The notes beneath the pieces were generated by a model. The model was not told where the DNA came from and did not search any database. It saw only the letters and a program-made list of their open reading frames with translations. Made by a program: the position numbers and the translations under genes. A stretch of DNA of 11,151 nt from AC-32 sp036522595. GTDB lineage: Bacteria; Actinomycetota; Thermoleophilia; Gaiellales; Gaiellaceae. This document shows, one piece after another, positions 6,861 to 11,151 of the stretch (its first letter is position 1; every line of letters begins with the position of its first letter). The stretch lies in NCBI GenBank assembly GCA_036522595.1, contig DATDFL010000061.1:1-11151 (forward strand), written 5' to 3'.

Positions 6861-6866
6861 AGGATA
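6861..6866 (-). promoter_or_regulatory. Possible -10 element (TATCCT) for the aspS leader
   Basis: TATCCT on the minus strand lies just after the stop of the upstream Cys-cluster gene. It would start transcription at about 6854, right at the 5' end of the folded T-box leader. No good -35 is seen at 16-19 bp, and read-through from the upstream gene is equally possible. Confidence 0.3.
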
Positions 6867-6868
6867 GG

Positions 6869-7204
6869 TCAGGTCGCCTGGGGCCGGGGGTTCAGTCGCC
6901 TGGCGATCCGCGCCACGACGCGATCGAGCTTCTCGATCACGGTGTAGTGCTGCTCCTGCTCGACGACGCGCTCGATCGGCCCCTTCACATGGCCCGGGCG
7001 GACGACGAAGTGCGTCGCGTGCTCGCGCACGCGCTCGTAGTCCTCGAGCGAGACCCGCACGTGCTCGGTGCAGGTCGAGTCGCCGCACTCGCAGATGAAT
7101 TCGGTCACGTCCGCCTCGAGGCGCTGCGATGCCTCTCGAATGCCTTCGTTGACGTTCCGGAAAAGTGATTCGGTCTTGGCGATTCGCTCTCGGGTTCGCT
7201 TCAC
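6869..7204 (-). CDS. Conserved-looking small Cys-cluster protein of unknown function
   Basis: Predicted 111-residue soluble protein, no signal peptide. Residues 1-32 are a charged helix (ERIAKTESLFRNVNEGIREAS). Next comes FICECGDSTCTEHV, with C38, C40 and C45 plus H48 as a likely metal-binding knuckle, and then VRVSLEDYERVREHATHFVVRPGHV and an ERVVEQEQHYTVIEKLD segment. I have a memory of similar FxCECxxxxC...Y..VR..P..F.V.PGH proteins as uncharacterised small ORFs in Actinomycetota, but no function is known to me. The GTG at 7204 is chosen because it keeps the N-terminal helix and excludes a low-complexity Pro/Arg extension; there is no Shine-Dalgarno before it. It is transcribed toward aspS, ending just upstream of the T-box leader, and lies 53 bp from the divergent YbaK-like gene. 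A zinc-binding regulatory or adaptor role is possible but not shown. Confidence 0.75.
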   Translation of the reverse strand: MKRTRERIAKTESLFRNVNEGIREASQRLEADVTEFICECGDSTCTEHVRVSLEDYERVREHATHFVVRPGHVKGPIERVVEQEQHYTVIEKLDRVVARIARRLNPRPQAT

Positions 7205-7245
7205 AGGGGAGTCAACGCGCGAGGCGCCGATTTGGTTGCGCTGGA

Positions 7246-7251
7246 TACGCT
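7246..7251 (+). promoter_or_regulatory. Probable -10 of a leaderless promoter for the YbaK-like gene
   Basis: TACGCT fits the actinobacterial -10 pattern TAnnnT and ends 6 nt before ATG 7258, so transcription would begin at or next to the start codon. No Shine-Dalgarno is present in the 15 bases before the ATG, which agrees with a leaderless message. No clear -35 is visible. Confidence 0.5.
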
Positions 7252-7257
7252 GATCGC

Positions 7258-7743
7258 ATGCCAACGAATTGGCCGCAATCGGTGGAGCGGGTGACGGAAT
7301 TCCTCCGCAGCGCCGGTGCCGAGGTGCGCGTCGAGGAGTTCGCGAAGGGCACGCCAACGGCGCAGGCAGCCGCCAAGGCCGTGGGCTGCGAGCTGGCGCA
7401 GATCGTCAAGTCGCTCGTCTTCGACTGCGACGGAAAGCCGGTCGTAGCCATGGTTCCGGGCGACCGGCGCGCGGACTCGGACAAGATCGCAGCCGCGGTC
7501 GGGAGCCGCGTCGCACGAATCGCCGGTGTGGAGGAAGTCCAGGACGCGACGGGTTTCGAGCCGGGCGCGGTGGCGCCGTTCCCGTTGCCGCGGATCGAGC
7601 GCGTCTTCATCGACCGGACCCTGCTCAGCCACCGAGTCGTGTGGATCGGCGCCGGCTCCGACCGGCACATGGCGTCGCTGTCACCGGCGGAACTCGTGCG
7701 ACTCTCGCGCGCCCGACCCGTGGACCTTGTCGCAGCCCTCTAA
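7258..7743 (+). CDS. YbaK/EbsC-type aminoacyl-tRNA deacylase
   Basis: A 161-residue single-domain protein of the YbaK/ProX editing superfamily, which hydrolyses mischarged aminoacyl-tRNAs in trans (for example Cys- or Ala-tRNA(Pro)). The sequence shows the family order: N-terminal helix, then KGTPTAQAAAKAVGCELAQIVKSLVF (K30-F55) with the conserved Lys K51, then KPVVAMVPGDRRADSDKIAAAVG, DATGFEPGAVAPFPLP (the usual TGxxxGxVxPF loop, here with Ala-Val), and a terminal IGAGSDRHMASLSPAELVRL strand-helix. ATG 7258 is taken because it begins the domain with a normal lead and has a well-placed -10 6 nt upstream; longer in-frame starts give an Arg-rich extension. The gene is divergent from the Cys-cluster gene and converges on the SGNH-like gene 20 bp away. 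Which tRNA it edits cannot be decided from sequence. Confidence 0.92.
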   Translation: MPTNWPQSVERVTEFLRSAGAEVRVEEFAKGTPTAQAAAKAVGCELAQIVKSLVFDCDGKPVVAMVPGDRRADSDKIAAAVGSRVARIAGVEEVQDATGFEPGAVAPFPLPRIERVFIDRTLLSHRVVWIGAGSDRHMASLSPAELVRLSRARPVDLVAAL

Positions 7744-7763
7744 GTGTCCGGCTTCCGGCGGCG

Positions 7764-8585
7764 CTACTTCAGTCGAACTCGCCTTACACCGGTCTCCAGG
7801 AGCAGCTTGGCCATAAGCTGCTGTCCCTTCGCGCTTGGGTAACAGCACTCGACCTTGTTCATCAGACCCTTGGCGTAGGCGTTCTCCGTTCCGCTTGCGC
7901 CGTTGAAGGCTGTCAAGACATCGATGCACCGTCCCCTGTGCCCGCTCATCGTGCTGCAGATCTTCTGGCGGAGAGTCTCCGCCTGCCACAACCCGATCTT
8001 GACCGTCAGGAACGGCGGAACGACGTCTCGAGCTCCAGGGACCACGTTGGGCAGCGTGATCGCCCGCAGAAGGGTCCCCTGTCGGCCTCGCAACTTGGCT
8101 ATGACCGCAACCGTCCTTTCGAGGTTGTGGCCAAAGGCCTCGAGATCCGCCGCATAGCACGCGCGGCCGCGGCACTTGCCGGCCTCCCAGCGCGCGTCGC
8201 CTGCATTCAGGTCGGCTCCGCCAATCCCGAGCAGGACGATGTTCGCCTTCCGGACGGCGTTGCGCATACTGGAGTCCTTTCGGACCTCCGTGAGCAGGAC
8301 TCGACTCGTCTTGTCGTCCACCGCGAGGTTCCGGACGGCAACACCCACCCCAAGCTTGCGGTGAAGCAGCCTCGCATAGCGGCCGACCCAGCCAACGCGC
8401 GTTGGGTCACCGCTTCCGGTCGTGTCCGAGTCTCCGAGCGCCAGGATGTGCAACGTCGTCGAGGCGTTCGTATTTGACTTCCCGGCAACGCTTGAAGCCG
8501 CCTTCGCGAATGGCTCCTGAGACGCAGTCGCGCCGAGGAAAGCCACCGATACGAGTAAGGACGCTGGCATGAGCGCTCTTCGCAT
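7764..8585 (-). CDS. Secreted SGNH/GDSL-like protein with altered catalytic residues
   Basis: A 273-residue exported protein with the SGNH-hydrolase layout. Residues 1-29 form a signal peptide (MRRALMPASLLVSVAFLG..., likely cut after AKA). Block I is LALGDSDTTGSGD with the nucleophile S53. Block II is NLAVDDKTS (86-94), where the usual Gly before K/xTS is Asp. Block III is GIGGADLN (120-127), with Ala124 where GGND has Asn. Block V is ECCYPSAKGQ (246-255), with Tyr249 where DxxHP has the catalytic His. Three of the four name-giving residues are thus changed, so esterase activity is doubtful. Six cysteines (138, 143, 210, 220, 247, 248) suit disulfides outside the cell. ATG 8585 follows a purine-rich AAGGAAGGGAAGGAAG site; upstream in-frame starts give an Arg-rich non-signal extension. 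Base composition looks less GC3-biased than its neighbours. Confidence 0.85.
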   Translation of the reverse strand: MRRALMPASLLVSVAFLGATASQEPFAKAASSVAGKSNTNASTTLHILALGDSDTTGSGDPTRVGWVGRYARLLHRKLGVGVAVRNLAVDDKTSRVLLTEVRKDSSMRNAVRKANIVLLGIGGADLNAGDARWEAGKCRGRACYAADLEAFGHNLERTVAVIAKLRGRQGTLLRAITLPNVVPGARDVVPPFLTVKIGLWQAETLRQKICSTMSGHRGRCIDVLTAFNGASGTENAYAKGLMNKVECCYPSAKGQQLMAKLLLETGVRRVRLK

Positions 8586-8691
8586 CTTCCTTCCCTTCCT
8601 TCGTGAGGTGGCCAGCCGCTGCCTGCCGGCAGACCTGACTTTCGCTGCCCGAGAGTGCCTGCCTCCTCGAAGAAGTAACCGGAACAAGCCT

Positions 8692-8749
8692 TCTACGAAC
8701 GGCCTGGGAATTCAACCCGATCGCCACCCGGACGCCTAGACTTCGTAGA
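8692..8749. repeat. Widely spaced inverted repeat between divergent SGNH-like gene and ilvE
   Basis: The 238-bp divergent spacer 8586-8823 holds a perfect 8-bp inverted repeat: TCTACGAA at 8692-8699 and TTCGTAGA at 8742-8749, with centres 50 bp apart. It could be a two-site operator serving both genes or the base of a long stem in a leader RNA. No known regulator motif is recognised. Confidence 0.4.
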
Positions 8750-8806
8750 GCCGCGCGGTAAAGGGCGAGTTCCCGTCTGACGTTGGTACCCACATAACAT
8801 CTGTTC

Positions 8807-8815
8807 AAAAGGAGG
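8807..8815 (+). promoter_or_regulatory. Strong ribosome binding site of ilvE
   Basis: AAAAGGAGG lies 8 nt before ATG 8824 and fixes that start. TAACAT at 8795-8800 could be a -10 element, but its spacing to any -35 is poor. Confidence 0.8.
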
Positions 8816-8823
8816 CGTGCGGC

Positions 8824-9750
8824 ATGCGTGAGACCGAGAAGATCTGGATGAACGGAGACCTCGTCGACTGGAACGACGCGCGCGTCCACGTCGGCACCCA
8901 CGGGCTGCACTACGGCTCGGGCATCTTCGAGGGGATCCGGGCCTACGAGACCCCGAAGGGCTCTGCCGTCTTCCGGCTCACGGACCACATGAAGCGGTTC
9001 GACAACTCGGCCCGCCTGCTCGGGATGGACCTCGGCTACTCGGTCGACGAGCTGCGCAAGGCTTGCCATGACGTGATCGCCGCCAACGGGCTGCCGGAGT
9101 GCTACCTGCGGCCGATTGCGTTTTACGGGTACGGCGAGCTCGGCGTCTCCGCGGTCGGCAACCCGGTCGACGTCGTGATCATGAGCTGGCCGTGGGGCGC
9201 CTACCTCGGCGAGGAGGGGCTCAAGAGCGGCATCCGGGCCAAGATTTCGAGCTGGCAGCGCATCGGCCCCAACGTGATCCCGCACGTCGCCAAGGCAACC
9301 GGCGTCTACCTCAACTCGATGCTTGCGGTGATGGAGGCGAACCGCTCCGGCTACGACGAGGCGATTCTGCTCACGGCCGAGGGCTACGTGGCCGACGGCT
9401 CCGGCGAGAACGTCTTCATCGTCAAGGACGGCGAGCTCTTCACGCCCGACCTGTCGACGTCGATCCTGCCGGGTATCACGCGCGACACCGTGATCCAGAT
9501 CGCGCAGGATCTCGGCTACGCGGTGCACGAGAAGTCGCTGATTCGCTCCGACCTGTACCTCGCCGACGAGGCGTTCATGACCGGCACCGCGGCGGAGGTG
9601 ACGCCGCTGCGCGCTGTCGACGACGTCGAGATCGGCGTCGGTGCAATCACGCTGGAGATCCAGGAGGCGTATCTGGACACCGCGCGCGGCCGCAGCGAGC
9701 GCTGGGCTCAGTGGCTCGAGTACGCCACGCCCACGCCGGCCGAGGCTTGA
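8824..9750 (+). CDS. ilvE: Branched-chain amino acid aminotransferase
   Basis: A fold-type IV PLP enzyme of 308 residues that interconverts Leu, Ile and Val with their 2-oxo acids, using 2-oxoglutarate/glutamate. The family marks are clear: WMNGDLVDWNDARVHVGTH at the start, HYGSGIFEGIRAY (29-41), HMKRFDNSARLL, LRPIAFYGYGELG, the Schiff-base lysine K157 in HVAKATGVYLNS, EAILLTAEGYVADGSGENVF with E195, and the cofactor-phosphate region GITRDTVIQIA and TGTAAEVTPLRAVD. The strong Shine-Dalgarno at 8807-8815 settles the start. Its TGA overlaps the TTG start of the DegT-family gene, so the two form an operon. D-amino acid transaminase and aminodeoxychorismate lyase share the fold, but the length and the EGIRAYETPKG/LRPIAFYGYG segments favour ilvE. 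Confidence 0.94.
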   Translation: MRETEKIWMNGDLVDWNDARVHVGTHGLHYGSGIFEGIRAYETPKGSAVFRLTDHMKRFDNSARLLGMDLGYSVDELRKACHDVIAANGLPECYLRPIAFYGYGELGVSAVGNPVDVVIMSWPWGAYLGEEGLKSGIRAKISSWQRIGPNVIPHVAKATGVYLNSMLAVMEANRSGYDEAILLTAEGYVADGSGENVFIVKDGELFTPDLSTSILPGITRDTVIQIAQDLGYAVHEKSLIRSDLYLADEAFMTGTAAEVTPLRAVDDVEIGVGAITLEIQEAYLDTARGRSERWAQWLEYATPTPAEA

Positions 9751-10865
9751 CGACCGGCGTCCGCGAGATCCCTCTCGCCCGCCCGCTGCTGGGCGAGCGG
9801 GAGGAGGAGCTGGTGATCGAAGTGCTGCGGTCCGGGCGCCTTTCGCTCGGGCCGACGATCGACCGCTTCGAGGAGCTGATCGCCGAGCGGATCGGCGCGC
9901 CGTACGTGGCGGCGGTGTCGAGCGGCACCGCGGGGCTTCACCTGCTTGCCGAGATCGCGGGGCTCGGGCCCGGGGACGAGGCGATCACCTCGCCGATTTC
10001 GTTCGCGTCGTCGGCGAACTGCTTCATCTTCGGTGGCGCAACGCCTGTCTTTGCGGACGTCGACCCGCGGACGTTGAACCTCGACCCGGCTGCGGTAGAG
10101 GCCGCGATCACGCCACGCACGAAGGCGGTCGTCGCGGTGGACATGTTCGGCTACCCGTGCGAGCTGGACGAGATCCGCGCGATCTGCGAGCAGCACGGGC
10201 TCGCGCTGATCGAGGACGCGGCGGAGGCGCTCGGCGCCGAGTACAAGGGGCGTCCTGTCGGGTCGCAGGGCGCGTCGGGTGTGTTCGGCTTCTATCCGAA
10301 CAAGCAGCTCGCGACCGGCGAGGGCGGCGTGGTTTTCACCTCGTCGGAGAAGGAGTGGCAGCTCGTGCGCAGCATGCGCAACCAGGGGCGCGACTACGAG
10401 GGCGGTGCCTGGTTCCATCACGTGCGGCTCGGATGGAACTACCGCTGGACCGACGTTCAAGCCGCGATCGGCATCGCGCAGCTCGAGAAGCTCGACCAGC
10501 TGCTGTCTCTGCGGGCCGAGGCGGCGGCACGGTACGGACGGCTGCTGGAAGGGGTCGACGTCGAGCCCCTCTGCGCCGATGACGCCGACCATCGCCGCTC
10601 GTGGTTCGTCTATGTGATCGCGTTGCCCCGTGGAGCCGACCGGGCGCGGGTTATGACGGAGCTGCGTGCGCAGGGAATCGGCACCGCGGAGTACGTGCCG
10701 TGCGTGCACCTGCAGCCGTACATGCGCGAGACGTACGGGTTCTCCGAGGGCGTGTGCCCCGTGGCGGAGGACATTGGGTCGCGGACGATGGCCCTGCCGT
10801 TTTTCCCGCAGCTCGAGGCCGAAGACCAGGAGCGCGTGGTCGAGGCGCTCCGCGCCGCGCTGTAA
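9747..10865 (+). CDS. DegT/DnrJ/EryC1/StrS-family aminotransferase
   Basis: A fold-type I PLP enzyme of 372 residues in the family that transfers an amino group onto nucleotide-linked keto-sugars. The order is: IPLARPLLGEREEELVIEVL (8-27), SSGTAGLHLLAEIAGLGPGDE (58-78), PISFASSANCFIFGGATPVFADVD, VDMFGYPCELDEI, EDAAEALGAEYKGRPVGS with the PLP-pyridine D157, and GFYPNKQLATGEGGVV with the Schiff-base K186. The C-terminal part reads GWNYRWTDVQAAIGIAQLEKLD, as in sugar aminotransferases. The TTG at 9747 is chosen because it is the only start that keeps the conserved N-terminus; it overlaps the ilvE stop as TTGA, with a weak GAGG at 9742-9745. Usual partners (sugar epimerases, dehydratases, glycosyltransferases) are absent in this window, so the sugar is unknown. 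Its coupling to ilvE is unusual for this family. Confidence 0.9.
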   Translation: MTTGVREIPLARPLLGEREEELVIEVLRSGRLSLGPTIDRFEELIAERIGAPYVAAVSSGTAGLHLLAEIAGLGPGDEAITSPISFASSANCFIFGGATPVFADVDPRTLNLDPAAVEAAITPRTKAVVAVDMFGYPCELDEIRAICEQHGLALIEDAAEALGAEYKGRPVGSQGASGVFGFYPNKQLATGEGGVVFTSSEKEWQLVRSMRNQGRDYEGGAWFHHVRLGWNYRWTDVQAAIGIAQLEKLDQLLSLRAEAAARYGRLLEGVDVEPLCADDADHRRSWFVYVIALPRGADRARVMTELRAQGIGTAEYVPCVHLQPYMRETYGFSEGVCPVAEDIGSRTMALPFFPQLEAEDQERVVEALRAAL

Positions 10866-10873
10866 CTTCCGCG

Positions 10874-10989
10874 CGCCCTCTGGGCGAACCGGCGCAGTAC
10901 CGGCGCGAAGTCGTTACAGACGTGTGCGGATTTCTCGGGTAACGTCGCCCGTGAGGGCGGCGGGTCAGTCATCCCCACCCTGGGTGGGG
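10874..10989 (+). other. Hairpin-rich region after the DegT-family gene, with possible terminator
   Basis: Three stem-loops lie in about 115 bases after the stop. CGCCC-TCT-GGGCG is at 10874-10886. GTCGCCC-GTGA-GGGCGGC, 7 bp capped by a GNRA-type tetraloop, is at 10944-10961. CCCCACC-CTG-GGTGGGG is at 10973-10989. The last could be a U-less terminator, since no T tract follows on either strand. ACCGGCGC is also repeated at 10888-10895 and 10899-10906 (11-bp period). No known riboswitch or structured RNA is recognised. Confidence 0.45.
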
Positions 10990-10995
10990 GAATGG

Positions 10996-11017
10996 GTTCA
11001 CGCGCGCGCGCATGAAC
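10996..11017. repeat. Inverted repeat around a CG-alternating tract
   Basis: GTTCA (10996-11000) and TGAAC (11013-11017) flank an alternating CG run (11001-11011). The 22 bases are an inverted repeat with one mismatched pair. The tract is Z-DNA-prone by sequence, and lies about 53 bp before the DUF370-like start. It may be an operator; no regulator is recognised. Confidence 0.45.
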
Positions 11018-11019
11018 AT

Positions 11020-11037
11020 AAAAGGGGCCGCAGCCCC
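11020..11037 (-). terminator. Rho-independent-like terminator facing left
   Basis: Read on the minus strand, GGGGC-TGCG-GCCCC (11037-11024) is followed by TTTT (11023-11020), the standard order of an intrinsic terminator. No minus-strand gene lies immediately to its right in this window (the next gene is on the plus strand), so it would stop antisense transcripts coming from beyond the edge. On the plus strand it lacks a U tract. Confidence 0.5.
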
Positions 11038-11057
11038 GCCGCGCCCGGTTGCCGCGC

Positions 11058-11063
11058 GATAAT
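11058..11063 (+). promoter_or_regulatory. Probable -10 of a leaderless promoter for the DUF370-like gene
   Basis: GATAAT matches five of six bases of the TATAAT consensus and ends 6 nt before ATG 11070. No Shine-Dalgarno precedes the ATG, so the message is probably leaderless. No -35 is evident. Confidence 0.5.
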
Positions 11064-11069
11064 CACCAC

Positions 11070-11151
11070 ATGGCAGACGGCAACCGGATGGTCTTCCTCG
11101 GCTTCGGCAAGTACGCGCGCGCCGACAAGATCTACGCGATCGAGCCGATTC
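11070..11151 (+). CDS. DUF370/RemA-like protein, 3' end beyond the window
   Basis: Only the first 27 codons are present. They read MADGNRMVFLGFGKYAR, then ADKIYAIEPI. The strand-turn pattern FLGFGxxxxxxxIxAIxP is like the start of the DUF370/RemA family, small DNA-binding proteins known from Bacillus as regulators of matrix and osmoprotection genes, in which INIGFGNxVxxxRxIxIxxP is the equivalent stretch. In many genomes a DUF370 gene lies just before gmk and rpoZ; that could be tested in the sequence to the right. ATG 11070 is preferred because it lies 6 nt after a -10-like GATAAT; the ATG at residue 7 is possible. The assignment rests on a short stretch. Confidence 0.6.
   Translation, partial: MADGNRMVFLGFGKYARADKIYAIEPI

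Noticed and set aside
6019..6867. Plus-strand ORF across aspS and its leader
   Set aside because: It lies antisense to the AspRS coding region and the T-box, with typical shadow composition.
7748..7758. Terminator between the convergent YbaK-like and SGNH-like genes
   Set aside because: CCGG-CTT-CCGG is only a 4-bp stem with no T tract on either strand.
8777..8800. T-box before ilvE, suggested by TTGGTACC at 8783-8790
   Set aside because: No flanking helices like those of the aspS T-box can be formed around the TGGTACC, and no specifier stem is visible. GGTACC is a simple palindrome.

Overview
This is a high-GC window (close to 70% G+C by eye, with G or C in nearly every third codon position). 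It looks like the chromosome of an actinomycetote. Protein style, TTG/GTG starts, apparently leaderless genes and a translational-type T-box fit a deep-branching class such as Thermoleophilia. That placement is inference, not a measured phylogeny. I see no mobile element, CRISPR array, rRNA or tRNA. Almost all of the window is ordinary housekeeping sequence; the interest lies in regulation and in a few unusual proteins.

Layout. At the left edge is a short unrecognised ORF (2-259) that runs into gatB (252-1655), the B subunit of the tRNA-dependent amidotransferase. A 233-bp spacer with short repeats precedes a secreted two-PG-binding-domain M23 peptidase (1889-2755). Next is a serine-biosynthesis pair: a class V aminotransferase (2782-3930) and serA (3927-5507), overlapping by TTGA. 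serA meets aspS (5497-6699, minus strand) tail to tail with an 11-bp overlap. aspS encodes an archaeal/AspRS2-type enzyme with His and Pro at the two positions that mark non-discriminating enzymes. Its leader (about 6702-6855) is a clear T-box with a mutually exclusive hairpin that hides an exceptionally strong Shine-Dalgarno sequence. Upstream on the same strand is a small uncharacterised Cys-cluster protein (6869-7204). Divergent from it is a YbaK/EbsC-type aminoacyl-tRNA deacylase (7258-7743).

A secreted SGNH-like protein with altered catalytic blocks (7764-8585, minus) follows. Across a 238-bp divergent spacer lies ilvE (8824-9750), coupled by another TTGA overlap to a DegT/DnrJ/EryC1-family aminotransferase (9747-10865). 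A 204-bp spacer rich in hairpins leads to the first 27 codons of a DUF370/RemA-like gene (11070 to the right edge).

How the genes fit together. gatB and the AspRS2-type aspS are two halves of the indirect route to Asn-tRNA(Asn): AspRS would mischarge tRNA(Asn) with Asp and GatCAB would amidate it. The T-box bulge reads a G73 discriminator, which both tRNA(Asp) and tRNA(Asn) should carry, so aspS translation should rise when that tRNA is uncharged. The other enzymes cover serine and branched-chain amino acid metabolism, an unassigned sugar- or amino-group transfer, and cell-wall remodelling.
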